A DNA stretch of 64,000 nt from Streptomyces paradoxus (GCF_014202475.1 NZ_JACHGV010000003.1:590454-654453), one strand, 5' to 3'. Counted from the stretch's first letter, positions 23,831 to 33,687 are shown. The notes: generated from the letters alone by a model not told the origin. Program-made: numbers and translations.

Positions 23831-24709
23831 ATGACCCCACTAGGCGCCGTATTCCGCCCCCAACTCGCCCCCGAGCGGCTCCGGGCCGTCGCCCGGCTGG
23901 CCGATGACGCCGGCCTCGAAGAACTCTGGCTCTGGGAGGACTGTTTCAGAGAAGGCGGAATCTCCACCGCCGCAGCCGCCCTCGCGTGGACCGAGCGTGT
24001 GCGGGTCGGGGTCGGGCTGTTGCCCGTGCCGTTGCGGAATGTCGCCATCACGGCCATGGAGGCCGCCTCGCTGCACCGGATGTTCCCGGGGCGGGCGATC
24101 CTCGGTGTGGGGCACGGCGTGCAGGACTGGATGGGGCAGGTCGGTGCTCGCGTGGAGTCACCGGTCACCCTGCTGCGCGAGCACCTCCTCGCGCTCAGGG
24201 CCTTGCTGCGCGGCGAGCGGGTCACCGTCGACGGGCGGTACGTCACGCTCGACGACGTCGCCCTGGACTGGCCGCCCGAGGGCCCCTACGGCGGGGTGCT
24301 CGCCGGGGCCACCGGGCCGCGGTCCCTGCGGCTCACCGGAGAGGCCGCCGACGGGACCATCCTCACCGCCTCCACGAACGCCGACGGCGTGCGCAAGGCC
24401 CGGCAGCTCGTCGAGGAGGGGCGCGCCGCGGCCGGCCGGGGGACAGGGCCCCACCCCCTCGTCGTCTATCTCCTCACCGCCACCGGGCCCGACGCCGCCG
24501 CCAGGCTGCGTGCGGAGCTCACGGCCGAGGGGGACGAAGCCGTTCCGGACCTCGGGGTCGCCGGGGACGCCCGGGCCGTCGCCGAAGCCGTCGCGCGACT
24601 GGTCGAGGCCGGGGCCGACAGCGTCGTCCTGCAGCCGACGGCGGACGAGCCCGACCCGGAGGGGTTCGTGCGCTTCGCCGCCGAGGAAGTGCGGCCCCTG
24701 GTTCCCTGA
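23831..24709 (+). CDS. LLM-class flavin-dependent oxidoreductase
   Basis: 292 aa. Luciferase-like TIM barrel: RAVARLADDAGLEELWLWEDCF at the N-terminus, VRVGVGLLPVPLRN, AILGVGHGVQDWMGQVG and a C-terminal VEAGADSVVLQPT. Members use reduced FMN or coenzyme F420; the GHG and substrate pocket residues do not settle which. Reaction unknown. Monocistronic or first of the three-gene run with the GNAT and methyltransferase genes. Confidence 0.88.
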   Translation: MTPLGAVFRPQLAPERLRAVARLADDAGLEELWLWEDCFREGGISTAAAALAWTERVRVGVGLLPVPLRNVAITAMEAASLHRMFPGRAILGVGHGVQDWMGQVGARVESPVTLLREHLLALRALLRGERVTVDGRYVTLDDVALDWPPEGPYGGVLAGATGPRSLRLTGEAADGTILTASTNADGVRKARQLVEEGRAAAGRGTGPHPLVVYLLTATGPDAAARLRAELTAEGDEAVPDLGVAGDARAVAEAVARLVEAGADSVVLQPTADEPDPEGFVRFAAEEVRPLVP

Positions 24710-24745
24710 GGGCCCGATGTCAGTGGCGGCTGCCACACTCCGGGC

Positions 24746-25222
24746 ATGAGCGATGACAGCGAGGACGTGCGTCTGCGGGATGTCGTGGAGGACGACCTGG
24801 AGTTCCTCCTGGCGTACGAGCACGACCCGGAAGCCGTTCGCCGGTCGAGGTTCACGCCTCGGCCGCGCGAGGCGTTCCTGCGGCACTGGACGACCAAGGT
24901 CCTCGGTGACGGCACCGTCTTCGTGCAGGCCGTGACCGTCGACGGTGAGGTCGCCGGCAGCGTCGTCGCCTGGTGGGAGGGGGACCGCCGCTTCCTCGGC
25001 TACTGGCTCGGACGCCCGTACTGGGGCCGCGGCATCGGCAGCCGGGCCCTCGCCCTCTTCCTGGAGCGGGAGCGGAACCGGCCCCTGCACGCGGACCCCG
25101 TCATCGACAACACCGGCTCCGTACGCCTCCTCGAGAAGCACGGCTTCCAGCGGACCGGCACCGTCCGGCACGGCGACAACGAGCACGTCATGCTCGTCCT
25201 CGCGGGAGCAGAAAGCGCGTGA
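24746..25222 (+). CDS. GNAT-family N-acetyltransferase
   Basis: 158 aa. GNAT fold of the RimJ/RimL-like type: an N-terminal RLRDVVEDDLEFLLAYE, then GYWLGRPYWGRGIGSRAL (the acetyl-CoA pyrophosphate-binding motif, near residues 86-103), then NTGSVRLLEKHGFQRTGT. It would acetylate an amino group; the substrate is unknown. It is 36 bases after the oxidoreductase gene. Confidence 0.88.
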   Translation: MSDDSEDVRLRDVVEDDLEFLLAYEHDPEAVRRSRFTPRPREAFLRHWTTKVLGDGTVFVQAVTVDGEVAGSVVAWWEGDRRFLGYWLGRPYWGRGIGSRALALFLERERNRPLHADPVIDNTGSVRLLEKHGFQRTGTVRHGDNEHVMLVLAGAESA

Positions 25223-25254
25223 CGTCCCCGTCCTCCCCCTGCCACCATCCCTCC

Positions 25255-26055
25255 ATGGCAGAGCACCCGAACCCGCACCCCGCCACCTTCGAAGACCTCC
25301 TCGCCGAAGCGGCCTCCGTCCCCACCGAGGGATGGGATTTCTCCTGGTTCGAAGGGCGGGCGACGGAAGCCCGTCCCTCCTGGGGATACGCCGTGTCGAT
25401 GTCCGAGCGTCTCGGCCGGGCGAGTGCGGTGCTCGACGTGCAGACCGGGGGAGGAGAGGTGCTGGACTTCGCCCTCGCCAGGGTCGCCGCCCCGAACCCG
25501 CCCCTCCTCACCATCGCCACCGAAGGCTGGCCGCCCAACGTCGCCAAGGCCACCGCCCTGCTCCGTCCGCGCGGCGTCGCGGTCGTCGCCGCTGCCGAGG
25601 ACGACCCGCTGCCCTTCGCCGACGGTGCCTTCGACCTGGTCGTCAGCCGTCATCCCGTCCGCCCGCACTGGGAGGAGATCGCCCGCGTCCTCCAGCCCGG
25701 CGGGACGTACTTCGCCCAGCACGTCGGCCCGAGCAGCGTCTTCGAACTCGTCGAGTACTTCCTCGGGCCCCAGCCGGACGCCGTGCGCGGTGCCCGTCAT
25801 CCCGACCGTGAGCGTGCGGACGCCGAGGCCGCCGGGCTCGACGTCGTCGATCTGCGGGCGGAGCGGCTGCGCATGGAGTTCCATGACATCGGCGCGGTCG
25901 TGCACTTCCTGCGCAAGGTGGTCTGGATGGTCCCCGGCTTCACCGTCGAGGCGTACGAGCCGAAGCTGCGGGAGCTGCACGAGCGCATCCGCGCCGAGGG
26001 CCCCTTCGTCGCCCACAGCACCCGTCACCTCTTCGACGCGCGCAAGCCGGGCTGA
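25255..26055 (+). CDS. SAM-dependent methyltransferase
   Basis: 266 aa. Class I methyltransferase fold: ASAVLDVQTGGGEVLD is motif I, followed by LPFADGAFDLVVSRHPV (motif II, about residues 119-135) and RVLQPGGTYFAQHVG (motif III). Substrate unknown. No ribosome-binding site lies before the ATG at 25255. The gene overlaps nothing and ends 18 bases before the stop of the convergent AlkZ-like gene. Confidence 0.88.
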   Translation: MAEHPNPHPATFEDLLAEAASVPTEGWDFSWFEGRATEARPSWGYAVSMSERLGRASAVLDVQTGGGEVLDFALARVAAPNPPLLTIATEGWPPNVAKATALLRPRGVAVVAAAEDDPLPFADGAFDLVVSRHPVRPHWEEIARVLQPGGTYFAQHVGPSSVFELVEYFLGPQPDAVRGARHPDRERADAEAAGLDVVDLRAERLRMEFHDIGAVVHFLRKVVWMVPGFTVEAYEPKLRELHERIRAEGPFVAHSTRHLFDARKPG

Positions 26056-26073
26056 CCCGCCCCGGGCCCGTGC

Positions 26074-27240
26074 TCACGCGTGCGGGCCCACCGTCACCTC
26101 TCCCACCACCAGCTCGGGTGCCGCCTCCAGCACCTCGCCCACCCGCTCCACCTGCTCGCCCAGCTCCCGTTCCTGCCGTGCCGTCAGCGGGACGAGCGGC
26201 TCGACCGTGACGGTCGTACGACGGCCCCGGCGCCGCTGGTGCCACACCCCCGCCACGACACCGTCGACGAGCAGCACCGGGTAGTTGCCCGCCTGGCCGC
26301 CCCCGAGGGCGCGCTGGTAGGCCGTCCCGGGGAACAGCCGCTCGCGGGGCTGTCCGGCGACGACGTACGCGTCGAAGTAGGGGAGCAGGCGGACACCCCG
26401 CGCGGGGCCGTCCGGGAAGTCGGTGTCGCCCGCCACCACCCACGCCGGTGCTCCCTCGAAGCGGACCTCCTCGATACGACCCGCGGCGGCCAGTTCGCCG
26501 AACAGGGCCGTGGCCCAGCCGGGCGGCGCCGCCAGCCACCGCGCGAACTGCGCCGGGGTCGCCGGGCCGTACGCGCGCAGATAGCGGTCGACGAACGCGG
26601 GCACCGCGCCGCCCTCCCCGTGGCCCGCCTCCTGGCCCCTCCAGGCGGGGCGCGTGTACGTCGCCTTGCGGCCGCGGTCGGGGCCGAAGCACAGCGTGCC
26701 CGCCCAGCCGGCCCGGTGCATCACCTGGCGCCAGCGCGGCCACAGGTCCTGGAACGCCGGCATCACACGGTCACCGGCCCAGGGCCCCGTGCGGGCGACG
26801 ACCTCCTCGGACAGCTCGTCGAGGGTCAGGAACCTGCCGTCGAGCGCTTCGCCGATCGCCGTCACGACCTGGGCGGCCTGCTCCTCGGTAAGGCGCACAT
26901 CGGGAGGGAACGGACTCGGCCCGGTCGGCACCGCCGTCAATGCTGCGCAGAAGAGGGGGAGTTCACGGGCCGGGAGGAGATGGGCCGTGCCGCGCGGACC
27001 GTACGTCTTGACGAGGGACCGGTCTTCCCGGAGCGCGGACCGGACGTCCGCCCGGGTCGCGCCGTCCATCCGCATCCCCACCGACAGCTCGGCCGCGGAG
27101 AGCACCTGCGCGTGCACGCCCCGCATCGCGCCGGCCACCTCGGCGACCGGCGTGCCGGTCCCGGCCGGCCTGGCCAGGAACTGCCGCTCCGCCCGGCGCG
27201 CGCTCGCCGCGTCCCACGTGATGCTCACCATCGTCGTCAT
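26074..27240 (-). CDS. AlkZ-like winged-helix DNA-binding protein (HTH_42)
   Basis: 388 aa. The family (HTH_42/DUF1006) includes AlkZ, a DNA glycosylase that unhooks interstrand crosslinks, and many uncharacterised paralogues. Visible family features: MRGVHAQVLSAAELSVGMRM near residue 40, LVKTYGPRGTAHLLPARELPL, VRLLPYFDAYVVAGQPRERLF and VLLVDGVVAGVWHQRRRG. AlkZ uses two glutamines (QxQ); here the sequence is HAQ, so only one is kept and catalysis is doubtful. Inference: a resistance- or repair-associated paralogue. ATG at 27240 with a second ATG at codon 4. Confidence 0.8.
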   Translation of the reverse strand: MTTMVSITWDAASARRAERQFLARPAGTGTPVAEVAGAMRGVHAQVLSAAELSVGMRMDGATRADVRSALREDRSLVKTYGPRGTAHLLPARELPLFCAALTAVPTGPSPFPPDVRLTEEQAAQVVTAIGEALDGRFLTLDELSEEVVARTGPWAGDRVMPAFQDLWPRWRQVMHRAGWAGTLCFGPDRGRKATYTRPAWRGQEAGHGEGGAVPAFVDRYLRAYGPATPAQFARWLAAPPGWATALFGELAAAGRIEEVRFEGAPAWVVAGDTDFPDGPARGVRLLPYFDAYVVAGQPRERLFPGTAYQRALGGGQAGNYPVLLVDGVVAGVWHQRRRGRRTTVTVEPLVPLTARQERELGEQVERVGEVLEAAPELVVGEVTVGPHA

Positions 27241-28048
27241 GATGCGACGCTAGACGGCAATGAGGTCAGTTCCTGTCCTCTACGCCGCCCGAGGCGTGCC
27301 GGACGTGGGTCACCCCTTTCGCTCACTGCACTTGCGCATCATCCGCCGAGGGTTTTCACATCGTTATCGCCCGCAGCTCGCCTCCGCGACGCCACTCGCG
27401 TAGATTCGACCCAGGCAATTCGCGTGAGCAAAGCTGCGCGGGCGGTACCGCGCAGTGGAGGGGGCTGCGCGGTGCCAGGCCTCTCGCCGGCCCTCGCGCG
27501 GTGGCGATGTCGAGGCGGCAAAGCGGCGAATCGGCGACGGTCCGTGGATGCCTCCGGGTCAAGCGGACGTTCGCCGCCGGGTCACCCGTCGGGGGGATGC
27601 CGGGACATGTCACCCATGCGGGCCCCAAGGTGCGGCAAATCCTCCGGATCCTGCCCCAGGGCGCCCGATTCCCCTGCGTATGCGCCATGTTTCGGCCAGA
27701 AGCGAGCCCTGAACGAGAGGCTCCGCGGTCATCGCCGCGTCGCCGGGCGGCTCCGGAGAGTAGTTGTGGCACGCCGATGCGCGCAGCATCACTTACGAAG
27801 GGTTATGGTGGAAACCCCCCCTCGGGCCGGTCCGTCTCCCCCCCACGGACCGGCCCGTTTTTCGTGGGTCCGCCGGGCGGCTCGAACCACCGGCCGGAAC
27901 CATTCGTTCCGCCCCGGTTGGCGGCCCACCGGCGCAGCGGGGGTAGGCTTCGCCTCCGGGGACTGCCACACGGGCAGGGACCGCCCGCGGCCACGACCGG
28001 GCCGCACATCGCGGCCTGTCCGATCCTTACGGAGGGGCTGACGATCAC
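27241..28048. other. Long intergenic region with an orphan terminator
   Basis: No gene is supported in these 808 bases; open frames here have poor codon bias. The region holds a strong plus-strand terminator (27823-27862) not preceded by a gene on that strand, so either an unannotated small RNA ends there or it lies in the leader of the prenyltransferase gene. Confidence 0.6.
27823..27862 (+). terminator. Strong orphan intrinsic terminator
   Basis: Perfect 13-base stem CGGGCCGGTCCGT / ACGGACCGGCCCG with a nine-base C-rich loop and five Ts (27858-27862). It sits 187 bases upstream of the next gene and 580 bases from the divergent start on the left. Confidence 0.85.
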
Positions 28049-28822
28049 GTGAACCTGCGCGACAAGCTGCGCGGCCTGCTGGTCAGGCTGTACGCACGCC
28101 GGGTGGAAGGTCACCTGGACCACGCTCAGGTGCCCAAGCACATCGGCGTCATCATGGACGGCAACCGGCGCTGGGCGAAGGCCGCCGGTTCCAGCACCGT
28201 CGACGGCCACCGGGCCGGTGCCGGGAAGATCGAGGAGTTCCTCGGCTGGTGCACCGAGACCGATGTCGAGGTCGTCACGCTCTGGCTGCTCTCCACGGAC
28301 AACTTCGACCGGCCGCAGGAGGAGCTCGTCCCCCTGCTCGGCATCATCGAGGACGTCGTGCGCACCCTGGCCGCCGACGGCCGCTGGCGCGTGCACCACG
28401 TGGGCACGCCCGACCTGCTGCCCGCGGGGATGCAGACGGTCCTCAAGGAGGCCGAGGAGACCACCGCGCACGTCGACGGCATAGTGGTCAACGTCGCCAT
28501 CGGGTACGGCGGCCGGCAGGAGATCGCCGACGCCGTGCGTTCGATGCTGCTCGACGCCAAGGACCGGGGCACCTCGATGGAGGAGCTCGCCGAGGCCGTC
28601 GACACCGACATGATCGGGCGTCACCTCTACACCAGCGACCAGCCCGACCCCGACCTGGTGATCCGCACCAGCGGCGAGCAGCGGCTGTCCGGATTCATGC
28701 TCTGGCAGACCGCTCACTCCGAGTACTACTTCTGTGACGTGTTCTGGCCGGCGTTCCGCAAGGTCGACTTCCTGCGCGCCATGCGCGACTACGCCATCCG
28801 GCACCGGCGCTACGGCGGCTGA
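28049..28822 (+). CDS. uppS: Isoprenyl transferase / undecaprenyl diphosphate synthase
   Basis: 257 aa. Cis-prenyltransferase family: GVIMDGNRRWAK at 32-43 (catalytic Asp in MDGN), EVVTLWLLSTDNFDR, VNVAIGYGGRQEI, DLVIRTSGEQRLSGFMLWQTAHSEYYF. It condenses isopentenyl diphosphate to make the undecaprenyl carrier for peptidoglycan. Streptomycetes usually carry more than one copy, and chain length cannot be told here. GTG at 28049 follows GGAGGGG at 16 bases, slightly far; the reading frame upstream gives no better start. Confidence 0.93.
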   Translation: MNLRDKLRGLLVRLYARRVEGHLDHAQVPKHIGVIMDGNRRWAKAAGSSTVDGHRAGAGKIEEFLGWCTETDVEVVTLWLLSTDNFDRPQEELVPLLGIIEDVVRTLAADGRWRVHHVGTPDLLPAGMQTVLKEAEETTAHVDGIVVNVAIGYGGRQEIADAVRSMLLDAKDRGTSMEELAEAVDTDMIGRHLYTSDQPDPDLVIRTSGEQRLSGFMLWQTAHSEYYFCDVFWPAFRKVDFLRAMRDYAIRHRRYGG

Positions 28823-29176
28823 CGTACCGCCGCCGGGCACCGCGGACGCAGGACGTCCCACGTCACGGCACCTCCCGGTACCCCCTTGAGGACGCGCGTA
28901 ACACGGAGTTCACCGGCTCGCCGTCATATGCCGTGGCATGGCGACGCTCGTTCGAGGGCATAACCCAGACAGGTCGACGCCCGAACCACGGGTGTCGTAT
29001 CTCAGCGGGCGGCACGGGGCCGTCCGCCCGGGAGGCCCTTTGCACCAGCCCGATCGTGCGGTCACAGCACGGACGAAGAGGCGGAGGGCCGGTTTTCGGC
29101 CCGCGCAGGGCGGCCGACGACCGGTCCAGCTCCATACCGTCGCTCCCCGACCTCATCCGAGGGGGTACGTCCTTCC
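28823..29176. other. Intergenic region without a supported gene
   Basis: The 354 bases contain open frames on both strands (for example minus 29192-28863), but their codon use looks random and no ribosome-binding site or homology was recognised. The region presumably contains the promoter and leader of the PhoH-family gene. Confidence 0.5.
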
Positions 29177-30502
29177 GTGGTGACCAGCACAAAGCGCCAC
29201 AAGCCCGACCGGCGCACCTATGTTCTCGACACCAGCGTCCTGCTGGCCGACCCGAACGCCCTGAACCGCTTCGACGAGCACGAGGTCGTGCTCCCCATCG
29301 TCGTGGTCACGGAGCTGGAGGCCAAGCGGCACCATCCCGAACTCGGCTACTTCGCCCGGCAGGCCCTGCGCCTGCTCGACGAGTTCCGGGTCCGGCACGG
29401 TCGCCTCGACGCCCCCATCCCGATCGGGGATCTGGGCGGGACCGTCCGTGTCGAGCTCAACCACTCGGACCCCAGCGTGCTGCCCAGCGGCTACCGCCTG
29501 GGGGACAACGACTCCCGCATCCTCGCGGTCGCCCGCAACCTGCAGGCCGAGGGGTTCGACGTCACCGTCGTGTCCAAGGACCTCCCGCTCAGGATCAAGG
29601 CGTCCTCCGTCGGACTCCTCGCCGAGGAGTACCGCGCGGAGCTCGCCATCACGGACTCCTCCGGCTGGACCGGAATGTCCGAACTGACCCTGCCCGGCGA
29701 GCAGGTGGACATCCTCTTCGAGGAGGGGCACGTCTACGTCCCCGAGGCCGCCGAACTGCCGGTGCACACGGGCCTGATGATCCAGTCGGAGCGCGGCAAG
29801 GCACTCGGGCGGGTCACGCCCGAGGGCAACATCCGTGTCGTGCGCGGGGATCGTGAGGCGTTCGGCATCAAGGGCCGCAGTGCCGAGCAGCGGATCGCGC
29901 TCGACCTGCTGCTCGACCCGGACGTGGGAATCGTGTCGATGGGCGGCCGGGCCGGCACCGGCAAGTCGGCGCTGGCGCTGTGCGCGGGGTTGGAGGCGGT
30001 CCTGGAGCGCCGTCAGCACCAGAAGGTGATGGTCTTCCGTCCGCTGTACGCGGTGGGCGGGCAGGAGCTGGGCTATCTGCCGGGTTCCGAGGCCGAGAAG
30101 ATGAGCCCCTGGGCGCAGGCGGTGTTCGACACGCTGTCGGCGGTCACGTCCCGCGAGGTCATCGAGGAGGTCACCGCGCGCGGGATGCTGGAGGTCCTGC
30201 CGCTCACCCACATCCGCGGCCGCTCGCTGCACGACGCGTTCGTGATCGTGGACGAGGCCCAGTCGCTGGAACGGAACGTACTTCTTACCGTTCTGTCCCG
30301 GATCGGGGCCAATTCACGGGTGGTTCTCACCCATGACGTGGCCCAGCGGGACAACCTCAGGGTCGGCCGCTACGACGGTGTCGTCGCCGTCGTGGAGAAG
30401 CTGAAGGGGCATCCGCTCTTCGCGCACGTGACCCTGACGCGGTCCGAGAGGTCCCAGATCGCGGCCCTTGTGACCGAAATGCTCGAAGACGGGCACATCT
30501 GA
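29177..30502 (+). CDS. PIN-domain PhoH family protein
   Basis: 441 aa. PIN nuclease-like domain at about 14-150 ([43 protein letters not shown]: acidic residues for Mg2+) followed by a PhoH ATPase (about 230-435). The latter has Walker [27 protein letters not shown] [20 protein letters not shown] and Walker [11 protein letters not shown]. The PIN-PhoH2 type acts as an ATP-dependent RNA helicase/ribonuclease in mycobacteria. GTG at 29177 is followed directly by a second GTG. Confidence 0.92.
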   Translation: MVTSTKRHKPDRRTYVLDTSVLLADPNALNRFDEHEVVLPIVVVTELEAKRHHPELGYFARQALRLLDEFRVRHGRLDAPIPIGDLGGTVRVELNHSDPSVLPSGYRLGDNDSRILAVARNLQAEGFDVTVVSKDLPLRIKASSVGLLAEEYRAELAITDSSGWTGMSELTLPGEQVDILFEEGHVYVPEAAELPVHTGLMIQSERGKALGRVTPEGNIRVVRGDREAFGIKGRSAEQRIALDLLLDPDVGIVSMGGRAGTGKSALALCAGLEAVLERRQHQKVMVFRPLYAVGGQELGYLPGSEAEKMSPWAQAVFDTLSAVTSREVIEEVTARGMLEVLPLTHIRGRSLHDAFVIVDEAQSLERNVLLTVLSRIGANSRVVLTHDVAQRDNLRVGRYDGVVAVVEKLKGHPLFAHVTLTRSERSQIAALVTEMLEDGHI

Positions 30503-30922
30503 CCGCACCGAGCCAAATAGTGGCGCTTATGCGATAGTTGGCGCCGTCCGGAAAAGGTCAAGAGCCTAGCCGGGCGGCGCCTTCGCGTGTGGCCGTTCCG
30601 TGGAATTTCCTACGTCAAACGGGATGTGAGCTTTCACACGCAACTCGGAATTGCCTTGCCCCGTCGGGTTACGGCAGAGTCTCACTCCTGTCAGGCCCCG
30701 CATACGACACACCTGTACCCCCAGCGGTACGGCACCACAAAAGCATCAGCATCAACTGCATAGCGATGTCGTATGCCGCCCGAGCAACACGCGGCGCTCC
30801 CCTCCGGGGAGTTGCCCACCGGGCCCGCGCCTCCCGTGACCCCGCAGTTGGGGAGGCCAGTGCCAGGGGCACGATTGCGTCCGCGAGGGTCACCGAAGCG
30901 GGCGATGCTGGAAGGAAACCGT
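30503..30922. other. Long leader region of the transglycosylase gene
   Basis: 420 bases with no supported gene. Cell-wall hydrolase genes in Streptomyces often have c-di-AMP riboswitches in such leaders; I looked for its conserved GGGTGAATC-type core and did not find it, so no riboswitch is called. Several GC-rich inverted repeats are present but none is convincing. Confidence 0.5.
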
Positions 30923-31615
30923 GTGAGCCGGATCTCGGTCCGGGGATTCGCAGTGGCTTCGGCCACGGCGGTCACCGCTGTCGGAAGCGTCGTCGGCGTT
31001 GCCTCGGGCAGCACCGCGCAGAACAACGACGCGGAGGCGACGGCAACCGGCGCCACGCTGCTCGCGGACATCCCCGCGGGCCAGCAGGCCCAGGTACAGA
31101 CCGCGTCGCTGACGCAGCAGGCCGACGCACAGGCCATTCAGGCGGACGCGAGCGCGAAGAAGGACGCCGAGGAGGCCGCCCGCAAGGCCGCCGCCGAGAC
31201 GGCCATCGCGAAGAAGGAAGCCGCCGAGAAGGCGGCCAAGGAGGCCAAGGAGCGCGCGGAGGCCAAGGAAGCCGCCGCCAGCCGCTCCAAGGACATCTCC
31301 GACTTCCCCGTCGCGACTTCCTACAGCATCGCGCAGCTCCAGGCGATGGCACGGCAGATCGTGCCGGCTGGTCAGTTCCAGTGCTTCAGCAACATCGTGG
31401 ACCACGAGTCCGACTGGAACTACAAGGCGGTCAACCCCTCCTCGGGGGCCTACGGCATGTTCCAGGCGCTGCCCGGTTCCAAGATGTCGTCCGTGGGCGC
31501 CGACTGGCGGACCAACCCGGCCACGCAGATCAAGTGGGGCCTGAACTACATGAACGACCGCTACGGCAGCCCCTGTGAGGCCTGGTCGTTCTGGCAGGCC
31601 AACAACTGGTACTGA
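30923..31615 (+). CDS. Secreted transglycosylase-like protein
   Basis: 230 aa. N-terminal helix with small residues to about 37 (secretion signal cut near SGSTA), then a long Ala/Glu/Lys-rich coiled coil (about 60-135), then a lysozyme-like/transglycosylase domain (about 150-230: FSNIVDHESDWNYKAVNPSSGAYGMFQALPGSKM, with the catalytic Glu in HESDW, and WSFWQANNWY at the end). It cleaves peptidoglycan. GTG at 30923 has GGAAGGA upstream; the ATG at 30905 is an alternative. Confidence 0.9.
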   Translation: MSRISVRGFAVASATAVTAVGSVVGVASGSTAQNNDAEATATGATLLADIPAGQQAQVQTASLTQQADAQAIQADASAKKDAEEAARKAAAETAIAKKEAAEKAAKEAKERAEAKEAAASRSKDISDFPVATSYSIAQLQAMARQIVPAGQFQCFSNIVDHESDWNYKAVNPSSGAYGMFQALPGSKMSSVGADWRTNPATQIKWGLNYMNDRYGSPCEAWSFWQANNWY

Positions 31616-31648
31616 GCCGGCCGGCCCACGGCCGAACCCGTCCTTCGC

Positions 31649-31683
31649 GCGAGCCCCGCACCGTCGTCCGGTGCGGGGCTCGC
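31649..31683. terminator. Terminator hairpin after the transglycosylase gene
   Basis: GCGAGCCCCGCACCG / CGGTGCGGGGCTCGC, a 15-base perfect stem with a TCGTC loop and no T-run, 33 bases after the stop. Confidence 0.8.
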
Positions 31684-31751
31684 GCCATGTACGGTCGGAC
31701 GGACGGCTCCCCGGGGGAGTGGTGCGCCAAGACGGGGGAAAAGGACGGATC

Positions 31752-33065
31752 ATGTCGCGAGTGCCAGGGTGGCTCGGCCGGCTCGGTGCCGGGCTGACCG
31801 AGATCAGCGAGCGGTACAACGAACGCCGCGCCGAGGCCGAACGGGAGCAGGACGACCCCGAGCCCGGGACGCTCGCCGGTGACCAGGTGCCGCCGCCCCC
31901 GGACTACGCCCCCGATGTCGCCGCCCGCCCCGACCCCGCGCTGGCCGTGCCGTGGGGGGTGAGGGTCGCGGCCGAGGCCGGCTGGCGGCTCCTCGTCCTC
32001 GCGGGCACCCTCTGGGTGCTGATGCGGGTCATCAGCGCCGTCCAGCTCGTGGTGCTCTCGTTCGTCATCGCGCTGCTCATCACGGCGATGCTGCAGCCGA
32101 CGGTGGCGCGGCTGCGGCGCCACGGTGTGCCGCGCGGGCCGGCGACCGCGCTGACGGCGATGTTCGGCTTCGTCGTCATCGGCCTCATCGGCTGGTTCGT
32201 GACCTGGCAGGTCATGGAGAACATCGACGACCTCTCGGGCCAGATCCAGGACGGCATCGACGAGTTGCGGAACTGGCTGCTGAACAGCCCCTTCCACGTC
32301 ACGGACAAGCAGATCAACGAGATCGCCACGAACCTGCGCGAGGCGGTCGGGGCGAACACCGACCAGATCACCTCCGCGGGTCTGGAGGGCGTGACGGTCG
32401 TCGTCGAGGCGCTCACCGGGATCCTGCTGTCGGTCTTCTCGACGCTGTTCCTGCTCTACGACGGCAAGCGCATCTGGGAGTGGACGCTGAAGCTGGTGCC
32501 GGCGGCGGCGCGGCCCGGGGTGGCCGGGGCCGGGCCGGCGGCGTGGCGGACGCTGACGGCGTATGTGCGGGGCACGGTGATCGTGGCGCTGATCGACGCC
32601 ATCTTCATCGGGCTGGGCATCTACTTCCTCGATGTGCCGATGGCCGTGCCGCTGGCGGTGTTCATCTTCCTGTTCGCGTTCATCCCGCTGGTGGGTGCGG
32701 TGGTGTCCGGGGCGCTGGCGGTGGTCGTCGCGCTGGTCACCCAGGGGGTGTTCACGGCCGTCATGACGCTGGTGGTGGTGCTGGCGGTGCAGCAGATCGA
32801 GGGCCACATCCTGCAGCCGTTCATCCTGGGGCGTGCCGTGCGGGTGCACCCGCTGGCGGTGGTGCTGTCGGTGGCGTGCGGGGGAATGGTGGCCGGGATC
32901 GGCGGTGCGGTGGTCGCCGTGCCGCTGGTGGCGGTGACGAACACGGTCGCCGGGTATCTGCGGTCGTACTCGCAGAAGTCGGCGCTCCGGCACTCGGTGC
33001 GGCCGCGCGGGGCCACGGCGGTGAGCGCGGAGCCGGCCCCGCAGACGCCCCCCGCCGCGGAGTAG
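31752..33065 (+). CDS. AI-2E family membrane permease
   Basis: 437 aa. PerM/AI-2E exporter family: acidic N-terminal tail (about 1-75), about eight membrane helices, a cytoplasmic segment with LREAVGANTDQITSAGLEGV, the YVRGTVIVALIDAIFIGLGIYFLDVPMAVPLAVFIFLFAFIPLVGA signature and the C-terminal VQQIEGHILQPFILGRAVRVHPLAVVLSVACGG. Substrate unknown. ATG at 31752. Confidence 0.9.
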   Translation: MSRVPGWLGRLGAGLTEISERYNERRAEAEREQDDPEPGTLAGDQVPPPPDYAPDVAARPDPALAVPWGVRVAAEAGWRLLVLAGTLWVLMRVISAVQLVVLSFVIALLITAMLQPTVARLRRHGVPRGPATALTAMFGFVVIGLIGWFVTWQVMENIDDLSGQIQDGIDELRNWLLNSPFHVTDKQINEIATNLREAVGANTDQITSAGLEGVTVVVEALTGILLSVFSTLFLLYDGKRIWEWTLKLVPAAARPGVAGAGPAAWRTLTAYVRGTVIVALIDAIFIGLGIYFLDVPMAVPLAVFIFLFAFIPLVGAVVSGALAVVVALVTQGVFTAVMTLVVVLAVQQIEGHILQPFILGRAVRVHPLAVVLSVACGGMVAGIGGAVVAVPLVAVTNTVAGYLRSYSQKSALRHSVRPRGATAVSAEPAPQTPPAAE

Positions 33066-33088
33066 GCGAGGAGCCCGGCACACCGGAA

Positions 33089-33121
33089 GGGCCCCGTCCA
33101 CCGGTCAGGTGGACGGGGCCC
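33089..33121. terminator. Bidirectional terminator
   Basis: GGGCCCCGTCCACC / GGTGGACGGGGCCC, 14-base stem with a GGTCA loop, between the convergent permease gene and ahpD. Confidence 0.85.
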
Positions 33122-33147
33122 TGCGCTGTGAGGCGTGCGGCCGGGGG

Positions 33148-33681
33148 TTACCCGGCCAGGACCGCCTCGGCGTCGAGCGTGACGCCGACCGCCTGGATCA
33201 CGGAGGCGATCTTGAACGCCTCCTGGACGACCTCGCGGTCGAGACCGGCCTTGCGCAGCACCTGCTCGTGGGAGTCCAGGCACATGCCGCAGCCGTTGAT
33301 GGCCGAGACGGCGAAGGACCACAGCTCGAAGTCGACCTTGTCGACGCCCGGGTTGCCGATGACGTTCATCCGCAGGCCCGCGCGCAGGGTGCCGTACTCG
33401 TGGTCCGACAGGAGGTGACGGGTGCGGTAGAAGACGTTGTTCATCGCCATCACCGCGGCGGCGGCCTTGGCGGCCGTGTACGCCTCCGGCGACAGGTTCG
33501 CCTTCGCCTCCGGCTCCAGCTCGCGCAGCACGATCGGGGAGCGCGAGGCGATCGCCGTCGCGAGGACCGTGCCCCACAGCTGCTGGGCCGGCAGGTCGGA
33601 GTTGCCGATGACCGAGCCCAGGTTGAGCTTCAGGTCCTTGGCGTAGTCCGGTATGGCGGACTTCAGGGCATCCAGCGACAT
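33148..33681 (-). CDS. ahpD: Alkyl hydroperoxidase AhpD
   Basis: 177 aa. AhpD partners with AhpC in actinobacterial peroxide defence. The catalytic CGMC (Cys131, Cys134) with His138 in CLDSH matches the known Cys-x-x-Cys-x3-His arrangement. Six bases separate its start from the ahpC stop, so ahpCD is one operon. Confidence 0.95.
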   Translation of the reverse strand: MSLDALKSAIPDYAKDLKLNLGSVIGNSDLPAQQLWGTVLATAIASRSPIVLRELEPEAKANLSPEAYTAAKAAAAVMAMNNVFYRTRHLLSDHEYGTLRAGLRMNVIGNPGVDKVDFELWSFAVSAINGCGMCLDSHEQVLRKAGLDREVVQEAFKIASVIQAVGVTLDAEAVLAG

Positions 33682-33687
33682 GTCAGA

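Noticed and set aside
28863..29192. A 109-codon frame on the minus strand.
   Set aside because: No ribosome site, no recognised family, and codon use is not like neighbouring genes.
30503..30922. c-di-AMP riboswitch before the transglycosylase gene.
   Set aside because: Such genes often have one, but the conserved core motifs could not be found in this leader.
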